A DNA stretch of 64,000 bases. Origin: Chara braunii. Lineage: Eukaryota > Streptophyta > Charophyceae > Charales > Characeae. Below are positions 22,352 to 31,779 of the stretch, piece by piece. Under the pieces are notes generated by a model, which ran no database searches, was not told the DNA's origin, and worked only from the letters and a program-made list of their open reading frames with translations. Made by a program: the position numbers and the translations under genes. The stretch lies in NCBI GenBank assembly GCA_003427395.1, contig BFEA01000181.1, positions 1,247,540 through 1,311,539 of the forward strand. The letters run 5' to 3'. Every line of letters begins with the position of its first letter. Positions within the stretch are counted from its first letter, which is position 1.

Positions 22352-22680
22352 ACACTTTGAATTGGAGTGCAAAGGCGGAAAAGACAAAAGAATGTCTTTT
22401 TCCGCCTTTGCGCTCCAATTCAAAGTGTGATATATATTGTCACAAAAATACCAGAGCGCAAAAACGTAAAAAAAGAAAAAGAAAACAAGGAAAAACTGAA
22501 TTCGTTTTTTAATCTTCTTCCTTACAACTCCCCCTGTTCAGAACCTCTTACGTACAAGGCCGCCCACATGGATGTAGGTTGAGTGGCGGCTGCCCCAACC
22601 CCCGTGAGTTGTATCGACCCACTTGCACACAGCCAAAAGGCAAAGAGGCAAAGAAAGAGGAAGGGAACAGCCAAATATAA
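22085..22680. repeat. Long inverted repeat of two pseudo-LTRs (head to head)
   Basis: The left arm (22085-22351) and right arm (22398-22680) are complementary over roughly 270-280 bp, including the end motif GTGACAATATATA and the word TTTGAATTGGAGCGCAAAG. The short spacer contains a further partial repeat of the arm end. Transcription through it would give a long hairpin. Confidence 0.85.
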
Positions 22681-22830
22681 CAAAACAGGGGGAAACAAAC
22701 ATAAACAAATCCTAGATGACAAGTCCCACATGCAAGCACCGCCCCTCCGTCACAGTCCAAACAACGGGACAAGACCAACCAGGATATCAAAACATCCTCC
22801 TGAAACAAGCAATCCCAGATAACAAACCTT
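22398..22830 (-). repeat. PLE pseudo-LTR, inverted copy
   Basis: The minus strand matches 25795-26155 over its whole length, including TTTTGATATCCTGGTTGGTC and GGGACTTGTCATCTAGGA. It is therefore the fullest copy with 25795-26155 (about 360-430 bp) and defines the repeat's far end. Confidence 0.82.
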
Positions 22831-22846
22831 TCGTACTTATCAGCGA

Positions 22847-23066
22847 CTCTGCGTCAACTCCAAGAATCCTTTGCGATTGTTATGTGTTGCAAAAATTGAT
22901 ATCGTTTTAATCTTATATAGAGCAGATTTGTGACAATTGGCATGATTTCAGAACTGTGGCAACCATGCTTGTCCGCCATTTGCTTTCCCGTGGCCATGCT
23001 CTTCGACATTGGCCCGTGGATGGACTTGTTACATTTGTGTGCTCCAACGTCGACAACCTATACATG
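22847..23066 (+). pseudogene. PLE-2 RT remnant with internal deletion
   Basis: 22847-22912 matches the PLE-1 block around 19118-19205 (TGCGTCAACTCCAAGAATCC). From 22916 it matches the thumb region at 20367-20517 (GCAGATTTGTGACAATTGGC), ending CTATACATGTAA at 23055-23066. The junction ATATAGAG lies at 22913-22920. The catalytic RT part is missing, so PLE-2 could only have moved with RT from another copy. Confidence 0.8.
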
Positions 23067-23099
23067 TAACTCGTCTTACACAATGGTTTCGACGTATGC

Positions 23100-23590
23100 T
23101 TCATCATCCTCTTCCACCTTCTCCTCTTTCCTTCGCTTTTCCTTCTCCCTCTCCCCTTCCTCCTCCCCCTTCCTCTTTTCCATCTTCTCCTCCTCCTGCG
23201 CCTCCACCTCCCCCGTCTTGTCCATCTTCCCCCTCTTCCTCTCCACTTCCCCCTTCTTCTCCCCCCCCCCCCCCCCCCTCTCCCTCCCCTTCCCCTTTTC
23301 CCTCCCCCCCCCCCCCCCCCCCCCCCCCTTCTTGTCCATCTTCCCCTCCTCTTTCTTCCCCCTCCCCCTCTCCCCTTCCCCCTTCTTCTCCTCTCCCCCT
23401 CCTTCTCCTTCCCCTTCCACTTCCCCTCCGCCTTCCTCTCCCTCTCCCCCTCCCTCTCCTTCTCCTTCCTCTTTGCCAGCGTCCTCTTCTTCTTCTTCTT
23501 CTTCTTCATCGTCTTCATCTTCTTCTTCTTCCTCTTCCTCTTCTTCTTCTTCTTCCTCTTCTTCTTTTTCTTCTTCTTCTTCTTTTTCTT
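23100..23590 (+). repeat. CT/CTT-rich expansion encoding the PLE-2 linker
   Basis: Poly-C tracts (23258-23278, 23306-23329) and (CTT)n at 23488-23590 have expanded the Pro/Ser linker. The lysine-, glycine- and arginine-rich frames on the minus strand are artefacts of the same bias. Confidence 0.85.
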
Positions 23591-23736
23591 CATTTGCCCC
23601 ACCACGCCGGCTGAGATCGGCCCCTCCTTTGTCTTCGTTGTCTATATTGGGACGTCGGCAGGTTCATTTGCCCCCCCACGCCGGCTGAGATCGGCCCCTC
23701 CTTTGTCTTCGTTGTCTATATTGGGACGTCGGCAGG
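23589..23736 (+). repeat. 74 bp tandem duplication in PLE-2
   Basis: TTCATTTGCCCC...GGGACGTCGGCAGG occurs at 23589 and again at 23663, almost identical. It duplicates the linker peptide SLSILGRRQ just before the protease. The period is not a multiple of three. Confidence 0.9.
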
Positions 23737-23739
23737 TTC

Positions 23740-24356
23740 GTTTATTGTCTCCTCCTCCCAGTCGCCCTTCCTCTCGACGTCGTGCTAATGCTAATCTGCG
23801 GGGTTCTTTGTCTTACCAACAGCCTTCTCTGACACGTTGACGGCGTTCGTCATTCATGCGCCGACGCCTCCAAATCAGACCTAGCTTTCCAGTGGTGACC
23901 GAATTGGATCTGCAGGCAGATCTACCAAATGCTTGTGGGTTGACAGCCACAAATGTTTGCCTACAGGCTTAGCAGCATCAATGGTATACTGCTTCCCCTT
24001 TTGTTACAATTGCTTATGAGCTTGACGCTGCTGAAAATCAGTTGTATGACCATAATGGTCCACCTCCTGAAGGTAGTAATTATACTACCTCAGGAGGCTT
24101 TACTGTAAATGTCTTACAGCTAGCTTTCCATTGTCACCACCTTCTTATGCATCATGCGACGCCAAGCGATGACCTTAATGACCATCCTCGTATTTCTGCC
24201 TGTATTTTGCACAGACCTGGGCATTATATGGCACTCATTCGTGCAGCTGCCCAGTGGGACCTGTGGGATGGTGGGACAATGATTCAGGCTATTTTCAATA
24301 TAAATGAATTTCTGCGTGCATTACCGAATCATACTTTATTCTGGATTATTGATTGA
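23740..24356 (+). pseudogene. PLE-2 Josephin-like cysteine protease
   Basis: Frame 3 contains the nucleophile segment NACGLTATNVCLQA (Cys codon 23934-23936), then a single TAG near 23973, then WYTASPFVTIAYELDAAE, SGGFTVNVLQLAF and ISACILHRPGHYMALI, with W-D-G-G 14-17 residues after the His. The segment after the TAG is open to 24356, longer than in PLE-1. Here the W-D-G-G lacks the ambiguous base of PLE-1, which supports Asp as the third catalytic residue. Conservation of Cys, His and Asp in two independently decayed copies argues that the enzyme was active in the ancestor. An alternative is another papain-fold protease such as OTU, but the IA-x-ELD-x-x-E helix and SGxFTVxVL segment fit Josephin better. 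Confidence 0.63.
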
Positions 24357-24780
24357 CTCTCATGTGACACCTGTCGGGACAGGGATGCGGTGCGTCTTGG
24401 CTGTGGAATTCATCACCTGTGCCATCAACATTATCAATCTATTGCAGCCGCACCCTCTGTGCTGAAGGGTGTCCAACATTTCCTCATTGTACACATCCCT
24501 ATCACCCAGATATTCGCTGTCCCTTTTGTGCTCAAGGACGCTATCAGGACTGCATGATGCCGCACTGTGATGAACGTCCTGCTGTTTTTTTGACATGTGG
24601 ACTGCATGTCCTTTGTCAGGACTGTTTTGATGTGATGGTCCGTGCTAGCCGTCCTGCTGAATGCTGTGTTGAAGTAGCTCTCCTTGGGTATCCTTGTGAA
24701 CATCCACGTCATCCTCTGCGTGCCTGTCCTATCTGCCGGGGTGGGGGCTCCTCTTCCCGACTGGTCAATAGAATTAAGCG
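24357..24780 (+). pseudogene. PLE-2 tandem RING fingers, second one intact
   Basis: After the stop at 24354-24356 the first finger is split by frame (CDTCRDRDAVRLGCGIHHLC, then frame 2 with IRCPFC). The second, wholly in frame 2 (about 24550-24750), has C-x4-C-x9-C-x2-H-x2-C-x2-C, a roughly 30-residue spacer, and CPIC, a C3HC4-type RING. A Lys/Arg-rich tail follows (24790-24890). RING domains act as E3 ubiquitin ligase modules, so the element may both add and remove ubiquitin. That combination is inference from the motifs. Confidence 0.66.
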
Positions 24781-25000
24781 ATCAGGAGCAACACTAATTG
24801 TAGGACAGATAAAAGAAATAAAGAGAAAAAGAACAAATTTCTGGAGAAAAGAGAAAAGAAAAACAAGACAAAAGGAAAAAAGAAAAAAATATGTTGAACT
24901 TTGTAGTGACAGTGGCAATTGGTTTATCTGTGGGATGTCATTTGCATTCTTCCTTTGTTTTTTTTTTTTGACCTTTCTCTTTCTCTTGCCTTTGTGAGGT

Positions 25001-25200
25001 NNNNNNNNNNNNNNNNNNNNNNNNNNNNNNNNNNNNNNNNNNNNNNNNNNNNNNNNNNNNNNNNNNNNNNNNNNNNNNNNNNNNNNNNNNNNNNNNNNNN
25101 NNNNNNNNNNNNNNNNNNNNNNNNNNNNNNNNNNNNNNNNNNNNNNNNNNNNNNNNNNNNNNNNNNNNNNNNNNNNNNNNNNNNNNNNNNNNNNNNNNNN
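25001..25200. other. Assembly gap, 200 N
   Basis: Exactly 200 unknown bases in the 3' tail of PLE-2, between a T-rich region and a C-run. The sequence after it begins with a run of C and a GC-rich stretch similar to the 22400 region (CCGCCTTCGCGCTC). Confidence 1.
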
Positions 25201-25339
25201 CCCCCCCCGCCTTCGCGCTCTGATTCACAGTGCATGGTTCAGCCTCCTGATGAGTCGGTGAAACCTTGACAAAACTGTTTGTAACAACCCCTCGTTTGTT
25301 GTCCTCTTCTCCCTCTCTGCCTACGGTTTACCGGGAAGC

Positions 25340-25790
25340 TCTGTTTGACAATATATATCCACATCCACGTGGCCGGCCTTGTACGTAAGAGGTGATGAAC
25401 AGGCGGAGCTTTCCTTCTTTCCTTTTTCTGTTTTGTTGTTTTTTGCCTTTGCCCTCCGATACAGGTATATCCACGTGGCCGGCCTTGTACGTAAGAGGTG
25501 ATGAATAGGCGGAGCTTTCCTTCCTTCTTTCCTTTTTTTGTTGTGTCTTTTTTTGCTTTTGCACTCCAATACACAGTGTGAGGATATAAGTAAGAAGATA
25601 AAAAATGAATTGATTTTTTCTTATTTTTTTGGCTATTGCGCTCTGATATCTTTGTGACGATATCTGGTAAACCGTAGGCAGAGAGGAAGAAGAGGACATA
25701 TATATGTCACAGCCCCTTGTTTGTTGTTCTCATCTCCCCCTCTGCCTACGGTTTACCGGGCAGCTCTGTTTGACGATATATATATGTTTG
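25340..25790 (+). repeat. Nested partial pseudo-LTR copies
   Basis: CACGTGGCCGGCCTTGTACG followed by TAAGAGGTGATGAA occurs twice (about 25369 and 25471), each followed by the T-rich segment. GACGATATCTGG and TGACGATATATATATG end motifs recur, and a CTGCCTACGGTTTACCGGG word occurs at about 25318 and 25742, with its complement near 25665-25682. This is a pile-up of truncated pseudo-LTRs, as left by repeated 5'-truncated insertion or tandem arrangement. Confidence 0.7.
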
Positions 25791-25794
25791 TGAC

Positions 25795-26153
25795 GATTGC
25801 TTGTTTGCAGGCAACGGTGTTTTGATATCCTGGTTGGTCTTGTCCCGTTGTTTGGCCTGTGACAGAGAGGACGGTGCTTGTACGTGGGACTTGTCATCTA
25901 GGAACTGTCTATGTTTGTTCCCCCCTGTTGTGTTATATTTGGCTGTTCCCTTCCTTGCCTCTTTGCCTTTTGGCTGTGTGCAAGTGGGTCGATATGACAC
26001 ACGGGGGTGGGGGCAGCTGCCGCTCAACCTACATCCACGTGGGCGGCCTTGTACGCAAGAGGTTTTGAACAAGGGGAGTCGTAAGTAAGAAGATAAAAAA
26101 ATGAATTGATTTTTTCTTCTTTTTTTTGCTTTTTTCGCTCTGATATCATTGTG

Positions 26154-26155
<2 letters not shown>
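25795..26155 (+). repeat. PLE pseudo-LTR, right copy of PLE-2
   Basis: Most complete direct-orientation copy, starting around GATTGCTTGTTTG and ending ATCATTGTGACAAG. It is followed without a gap by a (GA)n microsatellite. Confidence 0.85.

Positions 26156-26215
<60 letters not shown>
26156..26215. repeat. (GA)n microsatellite at the PLE-2 edge
   Basis: Pure GA run abutting the pseudo-LTR end, so either the insertion target or grown from the AG at the junction. Confidence 0.95.
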
Positions 26216-26218
<3 letters not shown>

Positions 26219-27610
26219 GATTGGGGAACGTAGAGGGTTGAGGGGAAGCACATAACTATGGCAGCGCTTTTTAAATTTCCAGATCGTCTGGGCAGTGGTC
26301 CTTTAATTGATCCACCCGCTTTGGCTTGGGCTGTGGTAGATCCGAAAACTGTTTTCTAGCTGTCCACCCGGGGATTACGCCCTGTGCTGATCGAGAGCAG
26401 TTTTGTGTCATGGCTTCGGAGTGGGCGACAGATGCAGGATTTCCACTGGGTAAGTGCAAGATTTAACTGAAAGCACAGGAGAGAACCATCCTGATTGGCC
26501 CTTTGTTGCTCGACGACAGAATTCGACCGTCTGGTTTTGATTTCGCTTCGGCGACCCTCCGTATGTCCTTGGACGTACGCGATATTCAGGTGCTCAGTTT
26601 TGGTAAGCCGTTATGGCAATGGGTGGGAGAGCGCATGGTTGTGCTCGTTTTCCTGCTGCTGCTCGCGCCCGTACCTCTTCGGGACAATCAGTCCCCATCA
26701 GTTGGAAAGCGTTCCCCTCCACAGGCCCGTCCGTTTGATCCAACGAGTGATGAGATTCGGTTATAGTTGTGCGCGTTGATGGTCAACCCCAGTGGGTCCT
26801 GGTCCCGTGGGAATGTGTCTTCGATTTCTGGCTGCTCGTTTGCCCGCAGCAGGGCATCATACTCGTTCACGATGTGTTTGATGTACCTATTGGAAGTCAG
26901 AGGACCCATAGTACCTGCCTAACCCGAAGGGACCTAGGAATAGGAAAGCACTGACAATCGGGAAGGGGTCTATGCATCTGCGCAACACAGATTTCATTCT
27001 ACGACATAGAGACAACGCCCGCCTACGGGGAACTTAATATTGGATCTTTGGCAAGGTGCAGTTGGAAAATGTCTATTAGACCGAGTATGTTGGTAGGAAG
27101 GAGAACTGCTCGAGCTGTGACGGAGAAGCGATCCTCTCCACATTGGCACGCCCGAGTGATTTACTTCAGCAGCAACTCTTGGGACGCGCTTCTTCCGGGT
27201 GATGTGATTGCTCTTTCCTCCCCATCTTCCCCCTTCCACTTTTCATAGGATTGATGCATTCATTGATTGTCTGTTGACAACTCGTGCCGCACCGCCATTG
27301 AAGCCGGAGGCAAACTTTGGGTGGAGGCTATTTTTGCATTCGATTGCACACTAGAGAGGTTTAAGCGATACATTCAACGAGAAAGGGTAGTAACAGCCAA
27401 AGTTAGAGGTCAGGCAGACGCTTTGTGGGTTTTCGGAGATCCATCAGAATACAGGATGCTGTGCAACGACAATGCGCATCAATTGGGGACTGTGATAATT
27501 CGTGGACTTGATCACAACAACATGAGGTTGACACACGTTATTGATTGCATATTCACGAAAAACAAGTGCCAAATACGTGTATTTCTATTTTTTAAGACCA
27601 GGAGGTCCTT
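26216..27610. other. Unassigned DNA with weak ORFs
   Basis: No repeat partner in the window and no domain that I recognise. Weak candidates are a short plus frame from ATG 26259 (MAALFKFPDRLGSG, stop after about 35 codons), a minus frame at 26688-26909 and a 127-codon plus frame at 27267-27650. GTAAGT occurs at 26451, but no coherent exon set emerges. Confidence 0.3.
26688..26909 (-). CDS. Hypothetical 73-codon ORF (doubtful)
   Basis: The translation begins MGPLTSNRYIKHIVNEYDA and has a balanced amino-acid mix (RANEQPEIEDTF), unlike the low-complexity frames nearby. There are no neighbours or signals to support it. It could be a transposon-derived exon or chance. Confidence 0.15.
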   Translation of the reverse strand: MGPLTSNRYIKHIVNEYDALLRANEQPEIEDTFPRDQDPLGLTINAHNYNRISSLVGSNGRACGGERFPTDGD

Positions 27611-27650
27611 CATTTTTTGGGATAATTTGCGAAATACCCCTATAGGTTGA
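27267..27650 (+). CDS. Hypothetical 127-codon ORF (doubtful)
   Basis: The frame begins MSVDNSCRTAIEAGGKLW and includes FDCTLERFKRYIQRERVV and WVFGDPSEYRMLCND, so the composition is protein-like. No family is recognised. The last part (FFKTRRSFIFWDNLRNTPIG) runs into a probable transposon terminus at 27610 onwards, which suggests chance extension or a broken gene. Confidence 0.22.
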   Translation: MSVDNSCRTAIEAGGKLWVEAIFAFDCTLERFKRYIQRERVVTAKVRGQADALWVFGDPSEYRMLCNDNAHQLGTVIIRGLDHNNMRLTHVIDCIFTKNKCQIRVFLFFKTRRSFIFWDNLRNTPIG

Positions 27651-27870
27651 GATATATGCCAAAATGGCCCGAAAAGGTGGTTAGAGCGGAATGCCCTTTT
27701 GGGCCTAATTCTTTGCGTTTCGCCCTTGTCAGGCCCATGTGCAAGTTTCCAATCTGGACCGCATCATTGGGGCCTGGGCCTGCAGCTTGTTTTACCCGGT
27801 TTGCCCTCCATACCGGGTGGGCAACTTTGCACAATACCCAGGCTCAACTTCGCGCAATACCCAGGCCCGT
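27612..27870. repeat. Possible DNA-transposon terminus with subterminal repeats
   Basis: GGGATAATTTGCGAAATACC at 27618 and two more TTYGCR-x-AATACCC motifs (near 27822 and 27849) form a small cluster. Short G/C-containing 'AATACCC' subterminal repeats of this style are common at plant DNA-transposon ends. No transposase or opposite end is seen. Confidence 0.3.
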
Positions 27871-28018
27871 TGGCGGGGCAGTTTGGCTCCATGTCCGGCA
27901 ACTTCATTCATCGTCCTCCCTGGCGAGGTTCCCCATCTCCAGCTCCTCCTGCGCCACGTCACCATCTTTGAAATCCTCCTGCTCGCCACTCTGAGAACTC
28001 TCTCGCTCTCTCTCCCCC

Positions 28019-28609
28019 TGTGGCATATTGCGCATCCACATGGGCCTGCAGGGCCCGACCAAACGGAAAATAAGGGCCCTACAGGCTCTGTGTTGTTTCA
28101 GCCTAAAATCCTGAAAACGAGGGCCATTTGCAGGCCCTCGTAAAGTCGACCTGCCCTGAAACTCAGGCGCCAGACCAGGGTTTAGCACAAGCCATTTTTG
28201 GGCCCATTTTAAGACAACCTTTGTTTGAACTTCAACGCCAGGGTCTGGCACGTTTTGGCATTGGCAAGAGAAGCCTCCCGGACGGGCCAGGACTACATTG
28301 TATTCGCCCGCCCTGCAGGCTGCAGGTAGTTCACGGGGACTTCCCAGGCGCAGTTCACGGACACTTCACGTGCATGATGCAGGAGGCAGTCTTCAGGATT
28401 CGGCAGCAGCACTCTGGAGGAGTGCTGCAGTAGTAGCAGTAGCGTCAGGAGTAGCCTTCAGCGCTGGGCACTATTAGGAGCTTAAGAGTAGCGATGGAGA
28501 GAGAGAGAGAGTTGGCGCAGGCCAGGGAGACTTACCTGCAGCGCCATAGCTCCAGCTTCGTCTTCGATGTACCTGCAACAAGGCACCACCTTCACAGGTT
28601 AGTACCGGA

Positions 28610-28653
<44 letters not shown>

Positions 28654-28693
28654 CCTCACCCTCTCGCTACCTGACTTCTCAATATCTGCAGAC

Positions 28694-28729
<36 letters not shown>

Positions 28730-29061
28730 GACTTTGGGACTNGACGACATTTGGATTCAGACTCGACATTGGGATTGAGACATTTGACGAGGGATTATTT
28801 GGGACCTGTGCCAAAGACTTGGTGTTGACGACATTCCCATCTTCCCCCTCCTCTTCGTCTGTGTATGATTGGGGATCGGCACATTCTTCCTGTGTGAGCG
28901 CCAGGCCTGTTCACACCATGTGATGACGATGATGTGTGTTTGGCGTGCATTGCGGCATTGATTGGTCTGATCATTGGTATATTAGCCTTCCGCTGCACTA
29001 TCTTGTACTATGTGAGAGAGGTCGGTTCTTGCTCTGGTCTGCACCGTTACGGTATGCAACA
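28019..29061 (+). repeat. Ty3-B1 5' LTR
   Basis: It starts TGTGGCATATTGCGCATCC, matching the 3' LTR start at 35256, and ends ...GTATGCAACA, giving TG...CA and about 1043 bp. It contains GA microsatellites (28496-28511, 28613-28651, 28693-28724), a single N at 28742 and the motif GCAGTCTTCAGGATTCGGCA shared with the Ty3-B2 LTR. Confidence 0.88.
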
Positions 29062-29064
29062 GTT

Positions 29065-29076
29065 TGGTATCAGAGC
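29065..29076 (+). other. Ty3-B1 primer binding site (tRNA-iMet)
   Basis: TGGTATCAGAGC, complementary to the 3' end of plant initiator-Met tRNA, lies 3 bp after the LTR end. Confidence 0.95.
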
Positions 29077-29639
29077 GGACCTCTCAATCAGAGGATCTGC
29101 CCAATCAAGGAGCCAACTTGCTTGATCGACTGATTGTTGAATGATTGATTGATAGATTGAGTGATTGATGGGTTGACGGCTTGATTGTTTATTAGTGAAT
29201 CAAGTAGGGCTTCATCAAATCTTTGCAATTTTTTTTTTTTTTTCGCAACCTCGGATATTCGCATTTCGTTTTCTGTTTCACTCTGGGAATATTAGGTGAA
29301 CTAGGGAGGTTGTCATGTTCTCGGACCGGATCTATTCTTCTCTGAAAGTGGAACCTCCAGTCTATTTAGCGCAATTCTTTTTTTTCAAGATCGCATTTTC
29401 GAAAGCCGAAACTTTGCGAAACCTTGCCTAGATCCCGCTCATAGTACTCCTCTGAAATGCCTCACTGATAGCAGATAAACAAATATACAAAAAAAAAAAA
29501 AGGGGGGGGGGTGATCCTCTTCTTTTATTTTTTATTTTTATTTTATCCTGTTGATTAGGACCGAGAATGGAAAGTGCAGTTTTGTTACCTTTCTGTGTTT
29601 CCCTCCCACCCAGCCCTTTGTTTGCATTCCCGGATTGGT

Positions 29640-29768
29640 AAGTGCCACGTCAACAGTGCCACAATAGCAGCAGTGCCACAACAACAGCAGTGCCACGTCA
29701 GTCGCAGTCCCACGTTAGCAACAATGCCAAGACAACAGCAGTACCAACGTCAGCAGTGCCCCGCCACC
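29640..29768 (+). promoter_or_regulatory. CCACGTCA motif array in the Ty3-B1 leader
   Basis: GTGCCACGTCA and degenerate copies (GTGCCACAA, GTCCCACGTTAG, TACCAACGTCAG) recur every 12-24 bp up to the gag ATG. The core CCACGTCA (complement TGACGTGG) is a bZIP-type ACGT site. GTAAGT just before the array (29638) could be a splice donor and is also present in Ty3-B2. Confidence 0.55.
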
Positions 29769-31200
29769 ATGACGGTTTCAGCTTTGGGCATGCCAGGCCA
29801 ACTGGCCAATGAGTCCATTGCCGCGTACCGACAGCGGTTCCAAGCTCAACTCGCACTGATCGAGGCTGAGGAACAATGCCAGGCCCTATAGGCTGAAGCG
29901 GAAGCAACAACTGAAAAGAGCGGCTTCAGGCCGAAGCTGGCGCAGATGCCCAGGCCCACCGCAAGGAAGCCCAAGATCTGCTGCAGCAACACGAAGCCGC
30001 CAACGTCGACAAGCTTACACTTGAAGAGCAGCACAAGGAGTTTCTCGCCAAACTCGTGACCCGATTGGCTTACACTTGTAACCACCTTCAGTCCGAGTTG
30101 GCGAATCTCTGACGGACATTGCGGAACCACAAGGATGTGCATGAGGATGCTACACGGGCACTCGATTCTCGTGTACAAGACTTGGAGCAAGCAGCACCAG
30201 GACCAGATGTTGGCGAACCCAGCAGTGCAGCCTCAACCCGCCAATTGGAGGAACGAGTTGACCATGTAGTTGCAATGCTCAAAGACATCAGCACCTTCGT
30301 CGCACCAGCTACCATCAGCGAGCAGCTCGGCACCTTGAAGACCGAGCACAGAGAGCTACACCAGCCGCCCGACAACGATGGCAGCACCAGTGCATCGCGG
30401 CCATACAAGATGCCGACTTTTCGGATCGAGAAGGTTGACGACTATACACCTCAGGACCCAGTCATCTGGTGGCAAGGCTTTACGATGGAGCTTGGGATTC
30501 ATGACGTCCCCGGTCACTTGTACATCTCGGTGCTGTTCCTCAACGCCAAGGGTGGATGCCAGATCTAGCTCAGCCACATGGCAACCATCCACGGCGTCCA
30601 GGTCTCCGATCTGCACAAGAAGATCTCCTGGGACGAGATGACGAGGGAATGGAAGAAGCGGTTCATTGTTGACGATGCCCCGACGCTCGCCATTACTCTT
30701 CAACATGACTCAAGGCAACACACTGACACACGCCTGGCTCACGGAATGGCAAAAGATCGTGGCAACACCCGATCTTGACTTGCCATTTTCAGATTTGTAC
30801 CTGGAGTTCTACAACCGGTCGTGTGCCGCCTTGAGCCTTGCACTTGGTGATCGAGAACAGTACACGACCTTCGCCAAAATCATCAACAAGGCGCGTGAAA
30901 TCATCAAGAGCAACCGGGCTGCTGCACACGAGAAGTCGGCGTGGCAGCCAACATATGTGGAGAAAGGAAAATTTGGTCCTCGTCCGCAGCAAGTCGTTGT
31001 AGTCCAACCGGAGAACATTGTGGAAGACTCGACAACCACCCCGACATCACGTGAGGGAGATCAGGTCGTCGTCCAGCTGCGAAGCAACAACAACTCCCGT
31101 ATCAAAAGGAAGGCGAAAACAACATCACCGACAAGAAATGGACAGCCAGTACCATGGGTCAAGTTCAACTAGACCGAGGCCGAATACAAGTACCGCAACC
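29769..31200 (+). pseudogene. gag: Ty3-B1 gag (capsid)
   Basis: The ATG at 29769 (context CGCCACCATG) opens MTVSALGMPGQLANESIAAY, parallel to Ty3-B2. It soon stops (29889). The chain continues in frame 2 (30119-30778) with a coiled-coil-like RQLEERVDHVVAML and the capsid start YKMPTFRIEK, FTMELGIHDVPGHL. It then moves to frame 3 (30666-31172) with WLTEWQKIVATPDL and QEFY-like LEFYNRSC. Compared with Ty3-B2 the four-heptad repeat is absent. Gag would form the particle shell. Confidence 0.8.
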
Positions 31201-31260
31201 GATATGGCTGTTGCTATTGGTGCAACAACACCAAGCACAAGACCGCCCAATGCTAGGATC
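31201..31260 (+). pseudogene. Ty3-B1 CCHC zinc knuckle
   Basis: 31212-31253 encodes C-Y-W-C-N-N-T-K-H-K-T-A-Q-C, a complete C-x2-C-x4-H-x4-C RNA-binding knuckle, directly followed by a stop. In Ty3-B2 the first Cys and the His are changed. Confidence 0.82.
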
Positions 31261-31779
31261 AAGGCAAGGAGGATGCTCAACCTCGAATGAGCTCAGGAAT
31301 TGAGCTGCACGGGAGGTGAGGCGACTCCACCTCTCACTTTGCCAAATTCGGCTGCCTTGCTAGCGGCCTCCTGCACATCTGGGGAGAATGCGGATGTCGC
31401 GAGTCCTCTGTTCACTTACGAGGTTTACGCTGTCCACTTGGTCCCACCGTTGGACCAACCACTCCACGTGCAACAATCCATCGCATGCACGCTTTCACCA
31501 CCATCGACAACCGATTTGGCAGCTCCGCCGCCAACCTTCGTCGGGGATTCGACGTCATGGTCAAGACATGAGAGTCTCGACCTGTTGATGTTCGTGGACT
31601 TCCAATGGATGCCCCTTCCCCGGACCGGTCGATTGCCGAAATCGCATTGCAACGTGCTCATGGCACAATTGCGGGAGTACTTACACACTGCAGTACCAAC
31701 TCCGTTGATGGACGTCGGAGTAGAGGTTGTTGACCTTCACGATTACGTTGCGACCGCGAGTTCAAGACACAACGGTTCG

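Larger units (their letters stand above)
22398..26155 (+). mobile_element. PLE-2: Penelope-like element with RT core deleted
   Basis: Flanked on the left by an inverted pseudo-LTR (22398-22830) and on the right by direct-orientation copies (25340-25790 partial, 25795-26155). The body matches PLE-1, but its sequence jumps at 22915 from the counterpart of 19205 to that of 20367, losing about 1.16 kb with RT motifs 2 to C. Protease and both RING fingers remain. A 200 bp N gap (25001-25200) lies in its 3' part. Confidence 0.72.

Noticed and set aside
22913-23605. 230-codon Lys/Arg/Gly-rich minus frame, like a nuclear protein
   Set aside because: Complement of the CT-rich linker of PLE-2; composition only.
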